Of a stretch of DNA of 37,917 nucleotides, positions 7,670-15,596 are shown piece after piece (positions within the stretch are counted from its first letter, which is position 1; each line of letters begins with the position of its first letter). The stretch is from an uncultured Flavonifractor sp. (GTDB lineage: Bacteria > Bacillota > Clostridia > Oscillospirales > Oscillospiraceae), in assembly GCA_947384055.1 (NCBI GenBank), contig CANDFO010000019.1:1-37917 (forward strand), in the 5' to 3' direction. The position numbers and the translations under genes are program-made. Under the pieces are notes generated by a model, which saw nothing but the letters and a program-made list of their open reading frames with translations, had not been told where the DNA came from and made no database searches.

Positions 7670-8959
7670 TTATCGAAGCAGCAGATTGGGCAGGAAGGTC
7701 ACAATGCCCGGTATATAGGTAAAGAGGAACAGGTCGGCAATCAACACCAGCAGGAAGGGGATGACCTGCTTCACCACCGCCTCAAGCTTCACATTGGAGA
7801 TGTTGGCGGAGACGAAGAGGTTCATGCCGATGGGCGGGGTGATCTGCCCGATGGACAGGTTGATGATCATGATGATTCCGAAGAAGGTGGGATCGATGCC
7901 ATAGGCCTTCACCAGAGGGACCAGCACCGGGGTCAGCAGAGTGATCGCCGCTACATTGTCCAGCAGGGCCCCCGCCACCAGCAAAGCCAGGTTGCACATC
8001 AGCAGGACCACCGCTGGGCTGCTGGTGAAGCCCTGGATTGCATTGGTGATGAGGATGGGAATCTGCTGTACCGTCAGCATCCAGCCAAAGACGGCTGCCG
8101 CACCGATGAGAAAGAGAATCATGGAGCAGCTAATACCGGTTTTAACACAGCAGTGAAAGGCCTCCTTCAGGGAGAGCTGCTTGTAGACAAAGTACCCCAC
8201 CAGCACGCCGTAAAGCACGGCGATACCGGCCGCCTCTGTGGCGGTAAATTTGCCGGAGTAAATCCCGCCCAGAATGATCACCGGAGAGAGCAGCGCCAGG
8301 AAGCTGTGGATGATAATTTTCGTCTTGCTCTGGCTCTGGAACTCCTCTAGCTCAAAGACGGATTTGCCGTACCCCTGCCGCTTGGCGACGAAAAACTCTA
8401 CAACCATCAGGGACAGGCCCATGATGATGCCAGGGATAATGCCGCCGGTGAACATCTCCAATACCGACACATCGGCTACGATGGCGTACATCAGCATAGT
8501 GCCGCTGGGGGGAATGATGAGGCCCAGCAGGCCAGAGGCGGCGATGACGGCGGCGGAGAAGTCCCGGCGGTAGCCCGCCCGCTCCATGGGCGGCACCATA
8601 ATGCCGCCGATGGCCGCCGCGGTGGCGGTGGCGGATCCGGAAATTGCGCCGAAGAACATACAGGCTAGTGTGGTGACCATGGCCAGGCCGCCCCGGAACC
8701 GGCCCACGACTTTGTTGGCCAGATAGATCAGCTTGTCGGACACACCGCCGATGGACATGACCTCGCCGGCCAGCGTGAACATGGGGATGGCCACCAGAGA
8801 AAACTTGTTGACGCCGCCCATCAGCTTTTGGGTGACGATTAGGGCGTTAAACGCCCCCTCAGTCACGATGGTGAGCAGAGACGCAGAGCCCAGCGCGATA
8901 CCGATGGGCACCGCGCCCAACAGCAGGATACCCACACAGATCAGCAGAAATGCCGTCAT
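7670..8959 (-). CDS. dctM: TRAP transporter large permease DctM
   Basis: 429 aa, all hydrophobic, of the DctM/TRAP large permease family: the N-terminal segment contains GAVPIGIALGSAS, followed by AMVTTLACMFFGAISGSATAT, AAIGGIMVPPMERAGYRRDF and LLGLIIPPSGTMLMYAIVAD, and late NLSIGQITPPIGMNLFVSAN. It forms the Na+-coupled translocation channel with DctQ. It overlaps the dctQ end by 4 nt (ATGA), indicating translational coupling. Family members move carboxylates delivered by a DctP protein; sialate is one known substrate, but dicarboxylates and other organic acids are commoner. Confidence 0.92.
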   Translation of the reverse strand: MTAFLLICVGILLLGAVPIGIALGSASLLTIVTEGAFNALIVTQKLMGGVNKFSLVAIPMFTLAGEVMSIGGVSDKLIYLANKVVGRFRGGLAMVTTLACMFFGAISGSATATAAAIGGIMVPPMERAGYRRDFSAAVIAASGLLGLIIPPSGTMLMYAIVADVSVLEMFTGGIIPGIIMGLSLMVVEFFVAKRQGYGKSVFELEEFQSQSKTKIIIHSFLALLSPVIILGGIYSGKFTATEAAGIAVLYGVLVGYFVYKQLSLKEAFHCCVKTGISCSMILFLIGAAAVFGWMLTVQQIPILITNAIQGFTSSPAVVLLMCNLALLVAGALLDNVAAITLLTPVLVPLVKAYGIDPTFFGIIMIINLSIGQITPPIGMNLFVSANISNVKLEAVVKQVIPFLLVLIADLFLFTYIPGIVTFLPNLLLR

Positions 8960-9465
8960 TTGCGCTCCCCCTCTCCCTGCGCTCCATGAACCAGCGTATC
9001 CACGCGGTCAAGGATAATACACACAAAATTCAGAATCATAACCACCGCGCCAAAGGCCACCGCGGCATAGTACCAGCCGAAAGTCACCGGCGAGGCGCCC
9101 ACAATCACCGACATATTCTCCATAGTTAGGGAGAAAGCCTGTTTGGTGACAATCAGCAGAAAGACAATGCTGATAACATCCGCTACAATGAGGATGACGT
9201 TCCGGACGGTCTGGGGCAGCGCATCCACAAAGACCTCCAGGCGGATCTGCTTGCCGTTGGCTGTGGCGGAGCCGGCCCCTAAAAAGACCCCCACCACCAG
9301 CAGGAATACAATCAGATCCTGGGACCAGGGCAGCGGCAGAAAGGCCACAAACCGGGAAAAAATTTGCAGCAGCAGAATGAGAAACAGAGCCACCATATCG
9401 ATGCCCAGAAGCAAGGCGCAAACTTTGTTTACGGCGCCCACGGCGGCGCTCAGCTTAGTACGCAA
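8956..9465 (-). CDS. dctQ: TRAP transporter small permease DctQ
   Basis: 169 aa with four predicted membrane segments, beginning VCALLLGIDMVALFLILLLQ, and the family's short motifs RFVAFLPLPWSQDLIVFLLV and GAGSATANGKQIRLEVFVDA. It partners DctM in the membrane complex. It starts 211 nt after dctP; the gap contains a hairpin that may set different expression for the abundant binding protein and the permease. Confidence 0.9.
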   Translation of the reverse strand: MRTKLSAAVGAVNKVCALLLGIDMVALFLILLLQIFSRFVAFLPLPWSQDLIVFLLVVGVFLGAGSATANGKQIRLEVFVDALPQTVRNVILIVADVISIVFLLIVTKQAFSLTMENMSVIVGASPVTFGWYYAAVAFGAVVMILNFVCIILDRVDTLVHGAQGEGERK

Positions 9466-9577
9466 TGTAAAGCCTCCTTTTCAAGCGGGTAGTACTCCCG
9501 CAGATGCTCCGCGGCTTAAAACCTGTATGTACAACCGGTGAACACCATCTTGGCGCGGGCTCCCGTCATCTTGCGTT

Positions 9578-9616
9578 AAATTTTCGCGCTATACGCCGGT
9601 GTGCCTGCGAAAATTT
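9578..9616 (-). other. Stem-loop between dctP and dctQ
   Basis: AAATTTTCGC pairs with GCGAAAATTT across a 19-nt loop in the 211-nt gap. Stem-loops here are common in solute-binding-protein operons and can stabilise the upstream message or thin out read-through. No T run follows. The rest of 9466-9676 shows nothing else. Confidence 0.35.
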
Positions 9617-9676
9617 GTCTTGATTGCCGGGAGAACCCACACCAATCCGGCATACCCCGATTGGAGCGACAGTCGC

Positions 9677-10726
9677 TTACTCCCCGGCTTTGATGGCGTT
9701 GAGCAGATTGGTAAAGTCCTCGCCGTACTGCGCGCAATAGGACTGAGTGACCGGCTCCATTGCGTCCATGAAGGGCTGTAGATCGGGATAAGTAATGGTC
9801 ACACCGTTGCTCTCAATAAAAGCAAGGTCCTCTTCCTCTGCGTTGGCGCACAGCTCCACGTCGGCGGCGCACACCTCCTTGCCCACCTCCAGCAGAATCT
9901 CCTGCACGTCGGCGGGCAGGCTGTCGAATTTGGCCTTGTTCATGATGAGGGGCTCGGACACATACTGATGGTGGGTTACGGCCAAATAGGGCTGAACCTC
10001 GTAGAACTTGCTGCCGATGATATTGGAGGTGGGATTCTCCTGGCCGTCCACAATGCCGGTCTGAATTCCATTATAAGTGTCGCCCATAGAGAGGGTGGTG
10101 GGGCTGGCGTTCAAGGCGGTGAGCATGTCGGAAATCAGTTTGGCGGAGCCCACACGGATTTTTAGCCCGGAGAAATCGGCGGGGGTGTTGATCTCTGTTT
10201 TGGAGGTGGTGACCCGGAATCCATTGGCCGCCCAGCCGAGAATTACCATGCCCTGCTCCTTGGCGGCCTCCTCCAGGGCTTTGGCGGATTCGCTCTCCGG
10301 GAAGGCCTTGACCGCCTCCCAGTCCTGGAAGACATAGGGCATGCCGATGGTGTTGAAGATGGGGTCGTAGTTGGCCAGATAGGCGTCGGGGTCTAACACC
10401 AGATCTTGGGTGCCGGATTTCACGTTTTCCAGCATCTCAACGCCGGACCCCAGCTGCTCGGCGGGGTAGATCTGCACGGTTACCTGGCCGCCGGTCCGCT
10501 CGCTCACCTGCTCAGCAAAGGTAGTGGACAGGGTTTGATAGTGGTGTTCCAGGTTATTGGTGTGGCCCAGCATAAGGGTTACGGCCTTTCCGTCGTTAGC
10601 GGGGGCCGGGGTAGATGTCCCGCCGCCGGAGGGGGTGGCGCTGCTGCCGCCGCTACCGCCGCTGCAGGCGGCCAGGCTCAGGGTCAAGACAGAGACCAGC
10701 AGGAGTGAAGCGAGTTTCTTGTTCAT
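9677..10726 (-). CDS. dctP: TRAP transporter solute-binding lipoprotein DctP
   Basis: 349 aa from the ATG at 10726 (GGAAGAG upstream; a longer in-frame ORF has no reason to be used). The signal is a lipoprotein type: LTLSLAACSGGSGG, with Cys at about residue 21 as lipid anchor, then a Gly/Ser/Thr/Pro linker. The mature part is a DctP family binding protein: VTLMLGHTNNLEHHYQTLST, GGQVTVQIYPAEQLG, and GLKIRVG, whose Arg usually grips the substrate carboxylate, and GQENPTSNI. It captures an organic acid for DctQM. Transcription from the sigma-54 promoter at 10790-10806 ties it to the activator gene. Confidence 0.92.
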   Translation of the reverse strand: MNKKLASLLLVSVLTLSLAACSGGSGGSSATPSGGGTSTPAPANDGKAVTLMLGHTNNLEHHYQTLSTTFAEQVSERTGGQVTVQIYPAEQLGSGVEMLENVKSGTQDLVLDPDAYLANYDPIFNTIGMPYVFQDWEAVKAFPESESAKALEEAAKEQGMVILGWAANGFRVTTSKTEINTPADFSGLKIRVGSAKLISDMLTALNASPTTLSMGDTYNGIQTGIVDGQENPTSNIIGSKFYEVQPYLAVTHHQYVSEPLIMNKAKFDSLPADVQEILLEVGKEVCAADVELCANAEEEDLAFIESNGVTITYPDLQPFMDAMEPVTQSYCAQYGEDFTNLLNAIKAGE

Positions 10727-10789
10727 TTTTCTCTTCCTTTCTTTGCGTCTGTTTGAATGGTTGGGATCTCTCACTGCATTTTACAATAA

Positions 10790-10806
10790 AGCAAACCATA
10801 TGCCAA
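10790..10806 (-). promoter_or_regulatory. Sigma-54 promoter of dctPQM
   Basis: On the minus strand TTGGCATATGGTTTGCT matches the -24/-12 consensus (YTGGCACGrNNNTTGCW) at TTGGCA and TTGCT with the exact 12-nt GG-to-GC spacing. A start near 10778 would leave a leader of about 52 nt before the dctP ATG. Confidence 0.8.
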
Positions 10807-10944
10807 ATGCAAAAGGTGTCAAAAGTTTTTCTTACCCTTTTCTGGTTTCTCCTCAATTGCAAGTGTTTTCGCAAGCTTTTCTCCCTTTTTGGCGGCATAT
10901 TCCGGCAGCACGCCGGCCGCTGTTATCCCCTCCCTCCATTTAAG

Positions 10945-10976
10945 AATGTTAACTTAACATTACATGGGTTAACATT
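10945..10976. promoter_or_regulatory. Candidate activator site between dctP and its regulator
   Basis: AATGTTAAC (10945-10953) and its exact reverse complement GTTAACATT (10968-10976) are spaced by 14 nt; TTAACATT at 10954-10961 overlaps this to form a second, tighter palindrome. The same TGTTAAC/GTTAACA arms occur in the two repeats at 13011 and 13245. The site is about 170-200 nt upstream of the dctP start and just upstream of the regulator's own promoter, so it may serve both. The rest of 10727-11057 holds the two promoters. Confidence 0.65.
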
Positions 10977-10991
10977 TCTTCCGTCCGGGTC

Positions 10992-11020
10992 TTGCGTATT
11001 GACCGCCTGTCCCATATAAT
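10992..11020 (+). promoter_or_regulatory. Sigma-A promoter of the regulator gene
   Basis: TTGCGT, 17 nt, TATAAT (perfect -10). It lies 38 nt before the regulator's ATG. The GTTAACA elements end 15 nt upstream, allowing autoregulation. Confidence 0.6.
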
Positions 11021-11057
11021 AATATCATCTGAAAGGACATAGTAAGGAGATCAGTGT

Positions 11058-12986
11058 ATGGCTTATTGTATTGGATATGTAGCCACCGATCAGGAGGAGG
11101 TACGCCGCGTTACCGAGGAGGTATTTCCTCAGGAGGTGGCCCTGGGGGAGCTGCTGGCCGGGGCGGCCGAGCCGGAGCATGTCTTACCGCTGGCCCGGGA
11201 GTTGATCCGGCAGGGGGCTCAGGCCATTGTGGCCAGAGGGGGCAATTTCCAGAATCTCCAGGCCATTGCCGCCGACCTGCCCCTGATTGAGCTGAACATC
11301 ATGGCCCAGGATGTCTTTGCGGTACTGGGAAAGGTGGCGGATCAGTATGAGGAGATCTGGCTGGTGCTCTCCTCTTTTGCGAAATTCGATTACAGCGCCT
11401 GTCAGGGGCTGCTGCCGGATAAGGTCCACTATTTCCACTATGGTCCGGTGGAGGATATGCGGGAGTTTCTTGCGGAGCTGACTGCGCCGGAGAACACGCT
11501 GATCATCGGCGGCGGCTATGTGGTAGGCCCCGCCCGGGCCAGAGGCTTTGACGCCATCCAGATCCGCAGCAGTCCGGTGAGCCTCCGGGAGAGCTATGCC
11601 GCCGCCCAGACCATCCTCCGGGAGCGGGATAAGGAGGTGGCCAAGGCCAGGCAGATTACGACGATCCTCTCCAATATTGAGGACGGCGTGGTAGTGCTGG
11701 ACGAGAAGAACCGTGTAACCCTCTGCAACCGCAAGGCGGAGGAACTGCTGGGATGCGTGTTCGACACCCTGCGGGGCAATGAGATGACCGCAATCCTTCC
11801 GGCGTTTGTCCCCGTCTGGGAGGCCTTACAGCAAAAAAAGGCCCGGCAGCAGCTCATGCGGACGCCCACACATATCCTCTCCATCAAGGCGGCGCCCATC
11901 ACAGACGTTTCCAAGGAGGTACCGGCAGGCGGGATACTGCTCACGCTGCAGGATGTCACCAAGCTCCAGGAGCTGGAGAAAAATCTCCGGTTCCAACTGG
12001 TGAAAAAGGGTCTGACTGCCCGCTACCACTTTTCCGACATCCTGACCCAGGACCGAGCCATGACGGGCCTGATTCAGTGGGCCATGGAGTGCGCCGCGGC
12101 GGAGGACACAGTGCTCCTCTACGGGCAGAGCGGCACCGGGAAGGAGCTGTTTGCCCAGTCCATCCACAACGCCAGCCGCCGGAGCAGCAGCCCCTTTGTG
12201 GCGGTCAACTGCGCCGCCCTCAGCGAGAGCCTGTTGGAGAGCGAGCTCTTCGGCTATATCGGCGGCGCCTTTACCGGCGCCCGGAAGGAGGGCAAAGCCG
12301 GACTCTTTGAGCTGGCCCACGGCGGCACGATTTTCCTGGACGAAATCAACAGCATGTCCCTGAGTACCCAGGCCAAGATCCTCCGGGTGATTGAGGAAAA
12401 GGAGGTCATGCGCCTGGGGTCGGACTATATCATTCCGCTGGATGTCCGGGTCATTGCCGCTGCCAACGAGGACCTGACCCATATGGTCCGGCAGGACAAA
12501 TTCCGCCGGGATCTGTTTTTCCGGCTTAACGTGCTGGAGCTCCACATTCCCACGCTCAACGAGCGGCCCCGAGATATCCCGCTGCTGTTCCGGTCTTTTG
12601 TAGCCCAGCTGCGCCGCTGCACGCTGGAGGAGGTGGTCCTTTCCGACAGCCTACAGGAAAAGCTGCTGCGCCATAATTGGTGGGGCAACGTGCGGGAGCT
12701 GCGGAACATGGCCCGACGGTATGCCATCCTGGGGGAGGATTTCCCCATGGCCGCGCTGGAGGCGGCGGATACCGCCTGCGCCGGAGATCTGCTGGACGAC
12801 AGTTTCCGGGTGGACCTCAAGGCGCTGAACCGGGCGGTGGAGGATATGGTCATCGAATCCCTGCTCTCCCGGGGGCTGACCAAGACTCAGACCGCCCAGG
12901 CGCTGGGCATCAGCCGCACGGCGTTATTTAAAAAGATGGAAGGGCATAGGCGGCGTGAAGGGGAGCCGCAACCGGCGGATAAATAG
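11058..12986 (+). CDS. PrpR-type sigma-54-dependent transcriptional activator
   Basis: 642 aa; AAGGAG precedes the ATG. Domain order: PrpR_N-type sensor at about 1-180 (YVATDQEEVRRVTEEVFPQE; QAIVARGGNFQNLQA); PAS at about 195-310 (ILSNIEDGVVVLDEKNRVTL); AAA+ at about 330-555 with Walker A GQSGTGKE, sigma-54 contact loop GAFTGA, Walker B GGTIFLDEIN and RRDLFFRLNVLELHIP; and a Fis-type HTH at the end (TKTQTAQALGISRTALFKKM). It should remodel sigma-54 RNA polymerase when the sensor binds a carboxylate or related inducer. It stands between two sigma-54 promoters with shared inverted repeats, so it probably controls dctPQM and the CoA-transferase/oxidoreductase operon. Confidence 0.93.
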   Translation: MAYCIGYVATDQEEVRRVTEEVFPQEVALGELLAGAAEPEHVLPLARELIRQGAQAIVARGGNFQNLQAIAADLPLIELNIMAQDVFAVLGKVADQYEEIWLVLSSFAKFDYSACQGLLPDKVHYFHYGPVEDMREFLAELTAPENTLIIGGGYVVGPARARGFDAIQIRSSPVSLRESYAAAQTILRERDKEVAKARQITTILSNIEDGVVVLDEKNRVTLCNRKAEELLGCVFDTLRGNEMTAILPAFVPVWEALQQKKARQQLMRTPTHILSIKAAPITDVSKEVPAGGILLTLQDVTKLQELEKNLRFQLVKKGLTARYHFSDILTQDRAMTGLIQWAMECAAAEDTVLLYGQSGTGKELFAQSIHNASRRSSSPFVAVNCAALSESLLESELFGYIGGAFTGARKEGKAGLFELAHGGTIFLDEINSMSLSTQAKILRVIEEKEVMRLGSDYIIPLDVRVIAAANEDLTHMVRQDKFRRDLFFRLNVLELHIPTLNERPRDIPLLFRSFVAQLRRCTLEEVVLSDSLQEKLLRHNWWGNVRELRNMARRYAILGEDFPMAALEAADTACAGDLLDDSFRVDLKALNRAVEDMVIESLLSRGLTKTQTAQALGISRTALFKKMEGHRRREGEPQPADK

Positions 12987-13010
12987 ACGTAGTTTCTCTG
13001 AACAAAGAGA

Positions 13011-13040
13011 AAGGGATGTTAACTTTTGTTAACATCCCTT
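13011..13040. promoter_or_regulatory. Candidate upstream activating site, copy 1
   Basis: A 30-nt perfect palindrome: arms AAGGGATGTTAAC and GTTAACATCCCTT around TTTT, 24 nt after the regulator's stop codon. It is repeated without change at 13245. Its position, some 330 nt upstream of the sigma-54 promoter, suits an enhancer-binding protein. It could also act as a terminator hairpin for the regulator gene, but no T run follows. Confidence 0.65.
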
Positions 13041-13059
13041 CAGTCTGTCGAAAAACTTC

Positions 13060-13242
13060 CTCTGCGGGAAAGCCTCGCAGAGTTTTGCCGCGCGAAGGCG
13101 GCAAAATAAAGTTAGAATTGGTCATTTTCGGGGACATGTGCCTCGAAAATGACGCATCTCGGCCTGCAAGTGTGCCCAAAGGGTGCGCGCAGCAGGCCGT
13201 ATCCCGCTTGTCGAAAAAGGCCTCCGGCCTTTTTCGACAAGC
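13060..13242. repeat. Array of five hairpins between the two activator sites
   Basis: Five successive inverted repeats fill this stretch: 13060-13082 (CTCTGCG/CGCAGAG), 13083-13106 (TTTTGCCGC/GCGGCAAAA), 13121-13153 (GTCATTTTCG/CGAAAATGAC), 13160-13199 (CGGCCTGC/GCAGGCCG) and 13206-13242 (17-bp arms, 3-nt loop). No gene is visible. The compact modular layout resembles palindromic extragenic repeats and recurs in style at 37720-37917. The remainder of 12987-13433 is the two activator sites, the promoter and the leader. Confidence 0.65.
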
Positions 13243-13244
13243 TC

Positions 13245-13274
13245 AAGGGATGTTAACTTTTGTTAACATCCCTT
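13245..13274. promoter_or_regulatory. Candidate upstream activating site, copy 2
   Basis: Identical over 30 nt to the copy at 13011-13040. Its right end is 97 nt upstream of the sigma-54 -24 element, a typical enhancer distance. Confidence 0.7.
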
Positions 13275-13371
13275 TTCGTTTTGCTGGTAAGCGCACCGCT
13301 CCAAACGAACGCACGGACGGAAAACACCTTTAAAATCAGGAGATTCCAAGAATTTTTTAAAACAGGGATAG

Positions 13372-13388
13372 TTGGCACGGCAGTTGCT
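13372..13388 (+). promoter_or_regulatory. Sigma-54 promoter of the CoA-transferase operon
   Basis: TTGGCACGGCAGTTGCT fits the -24/-12 consensus at every fixed position. Transcription would start near 13399, about 35 nt before the first gene. Confidence 0.9.
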
Positions 13389-13433
13389 TGAGTTTAATGA
13401 TGTCAAGATTTTAAAGGCAGAAGGAGGATAACC

Positions 13434-14651
13434 ATGACGGAACAACTATTAAAGGGCGTCCGTGTCATCGACTTTACCGATTTCCTGGCTGGTCCCTATA
13501 TCGGGATGTATTTTGCCGATATGGGCGCGGATGTGATCAAGTTTGAGAATCTCCGCAGCGGCGGCAACTTCGTCCGCACGGCCCGGCCCAAGGAGAAGAA
13601 CTCCGGTCTGAGCATGTACTTCCAGAATCTGAACCGCAACAAGCGGGGGGTAGCTCTGGACCTGAAGCAACCGGAGGGAAAAGAGCTTTTTGCCAAGCTC
13701 ATCGCCTCGGCCGACGTACTCATTGAGAACAACCGCCCCGGCGTGATGAAGCGGCTGGGCTTTGACTGGGAGGCCTGCAAGACAATCAATCCCCGGCTCA
13801 TTTACGCCTCTATTTCCGGCTTTGGGCAGTATGGCCCCAACTCCCACCGTCCAGGCTATGATCTGATTGCCCAGGCCATGGGCGGCTCCATGAGCATCAC
13901 CGGCTGGCCGGGCTCCGAGCCCACCCGGGCAGGCATGGCCATCGGCGACATGTTCGCCGGGCTCAACGCCGGCTTTGCCATCTGCGCCTCCCTGTATAAG
14001 CGCATGGAGACCGGAAAGGGAAATCACATTGACGTGGCCCTGGTGGACTCCATTGTCTCCGGCATGGAGGCCAAGCTGATGCAGTACCTGTACGAGGGCG
14101 TCTCCCCTGTTATGACCGGAAACAAGTATATCTCCAGCGCCCCTTACGACTCCTTTAAGGCAAAGGACGACTATTTTGTCATCGCCTCCGGCACGGATAA
14201 GCACTTTGCCAGCCTCTCCGCCGCCATGGGGATGCCCGAGCTGGCCAGCGACCCCCTGTACCTCGACACAGAGAGCCGCAAGGCTAACGCCGACGCGCTG
14301 AAGGCCATCATCAATCAGTGGGCCTCCGACAAGACGGTGGACGAAGTGGTGGCCATCATCGACAGCGCCGGTATCCCCGTGGGGCCCATCTACAACTGCC
14401 AGCGGGTGTGTGAGGACAAAAACATTGTAGACGTGCGGGAGATGCTGGTGCAGATCCCCGCCCCCAAGGGCCATCCGGAAGCCCCCGCCCAGCTGACTGT
14501 GATCGGGAACCCCATCAAAATGGAGGAGACCCCCTGCCAGTACACCAAAGCCGCCCCGGATCTGGGGGAGGACAACGAGGCTATCTTTCAGGAGCTGGGT
14601 GTGACCGGCGAGGAAATTGCCCGCTACCGCGAGATGCAGGTTATGAATTAA
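13434..14651 (+). CDS. CaiB/BaiF-family (class III) CoA-transferase
   Basis: 405 aa; AAGGAGG precedes the ATG. Class III CoA-transferases move CoA between carboxylic acids through an aspartyl anhydride. Signature segments are VIDFTDFLAGPYIGMYFADM, GADVIKFE, NRNKRGVALDLKQPEGKELF, LIENNRPGVMKRLGFDW and RLIYASISGFGQYGPNSHRP; the likely catalytic Asp is D172 in AGMAIGDMFAG. Length is usual for the family. It is the first gene of the sigma-54 operon and 14 nt ahead of the lyase-like gene, suggesting it makes the CoA thioester that the lyase splits. Substrate is not readable from the sequence: formate/oxalate, carnitine, itaconate, succinate and benzylsuccinate enzymes share this fold. Confidence 0.9.
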   Translation: MTEQLLKGVRVIDFTDFLAGPYIGMYFADMGADVIKFENLRSGGNFVRTARPKEKNSGLSMYFQNLNRNKRGVALDLKQPEGKELFAKLIASADVLIENNRPGVMKRLGFDWEACKTINPRLIYASISGFGQYGPNSHRPGYDLIAQAMGGSMSITGWPGSEPTRAGMAIGDMFAGLNAGFAICASLYKRMETGKGNHIDVALVDSIVSGMEAKLMQYLYEGVSPVMTGNKYISSAPYDSFKAKDDYFVIASGTDKHFASLSAAMGMPELASDPLYLDTESRKANADALKAIINQWASDKTVDEVVAIIDSAGIPVGPIYNCQRVCEDKNIVDVREMLVQIPAPKGHPEAPAQLTVIGNPIKMEETPCQYTKAAPDLGEDNEAIFQELGVTGEEIARYREMQVMN

Positions 14652-14665
14652 CGGAGGGAGCGGTT

Positions 14666-15559
14666 ATGAGTATGTTGCCCAAACAGGTTCGGGTGGCTGA
14701 GGTCTGCCCCAGAGACGGCTGGCAGAATCACCCGGTACAGATTCCGACGGAGGTAAAGATCAAGTATATCAGAAAGATGGTGGCATACGGGGCCCGGAAA
14801 ATGGAGATCACCTCCTTTGTCAACCCCAAGTATGTGCCCCAGATGGGGGACGCCAAGGCGGTATTCCAGACCCTGAAGGACGAACTGGAGGCGGCCGGCG
14901 TCACCACCTTTGCCCTGGCGCTGAATAGGCGCGGGCTTGAGGACGCGCGGACCGCCGGCGTCCGCCATATCAATTTTGTGCTCTCGGCCAGTGAGGAGCA
15001 CAACCTTCGCAACTCCCGCCGCACCATCCAGGAATCCCTGGACGAGTTTAAAGCGCTGGCCAAAGAGGCCGCCGGTTTGCACATGATTCTATCTATGCCC
15101 TGTACCTTTGGCTCCCCCTTCGGGGACGAGGTGCCGCTGGACCGGATTAAGCGCCTCATTGATGAAGCCGAGCGGGTGGGCGTGGCGGAATTCGGCGTAG
15201 CCGATACCGCGGGAATCAGCAATCCGGACAATACCCGCCGGGTGCTCGCTGCCATCAAGGAGTATACCGATATCAGCAAGGTCTCCCTCCATATGCACGA
15301 TACCTACGGCATGGGGCTGGCCAATGTCTACGTAGGACTTGAGGAGGGTATCACCTCCATAGACGCCTCCCTGGGCGGGATGGGCGGCTGTCCCTTTGCC
15401 CCCGGCGCAAAGGGCAATATCGCCATGGAGGATCTGATCTACATGCTCCACTCCATGGGCATTGAGACCGGATATGATTTGGAGCTGCTGAAAACCACTG
15501 CCCGGGAGATGGCCCAGGAGATTCAGGCCACATTGACCAGCTGTCAATGCTGCGCCTGA
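14666..15559 (+). CDS. HMG-CoA-lyase-like DRE-TIM metallolyase
   Basis: 297 aa, the size of hydroxymethylglutaryl-CoA lyase. The family splits a 3-hydroxy-3-methylglutaryl-type thioester into acetyl-CoA and a ketoacid. Seen here: VCPRDGWQNH (usual PRDGLQNE), KMEITSFVNPKYVPQMGDA, HMHDTYGMGLANV with metal-binding His residues, and GGMGGCPFAPGAKGN with the catalytic Cys loop. The RDGWQNH variant changes residues beside the metal site, so the substrate may differ from HMG-CoA; a longer or more polar 3-hydroxyacyl-CoA, or citramalyl-CoA-like substrate, is possible. The C-terminus ends with SCQCCA. It is in one operon with the CoA-transferase. Confidence 0.85.
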   Translation: MSMLPKQVRVAEVCPRDGWQNHPVQIPTEVKIKYIRKMVAYGARKMEITSFVNPKYVPQMGDAKAVFQTLKDELEAAGVTTFALALNRRGLEDARTAGVRHINFVLSASEEHNLRNSRRTIQESLDEFKALAKEAAGLHMILSMPCTFGSPFGDEVPLDRIKRLIDEAERVGVAEFGVADTAGISNPDNTRRVLAAIKEYTDISKVSLHMHDTYGMGLANVYVGLEEGITSIDASLGGMGGCPFAPGAKGNIAMEDLIYMLHSMGIETGYDLELLKTTAREMAQEIQATLTSCQCCA

Positions 15560-15596
15560 CCCTCCCGGCGCACAGTGGAAGGGAGGATCTGGCGGT

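Noticed and set aside
9578..9616. Riboswitch between dctP and dctQ
   Set aside because: Only one simple stem is seen; no known aptamer core could be recognised.
13060..13242. CRISPR array
   Set aside because: The units are unlike each other and palindromic; there is no constant repeat with regular spacers.
13449..14474. A 341-codon minus-strand frame inside the CoA-transferase gene
   Set aside because: It mirrors the coding strand in a GC-rich gene; no ribosome site, and the plus-strand family match is certain.
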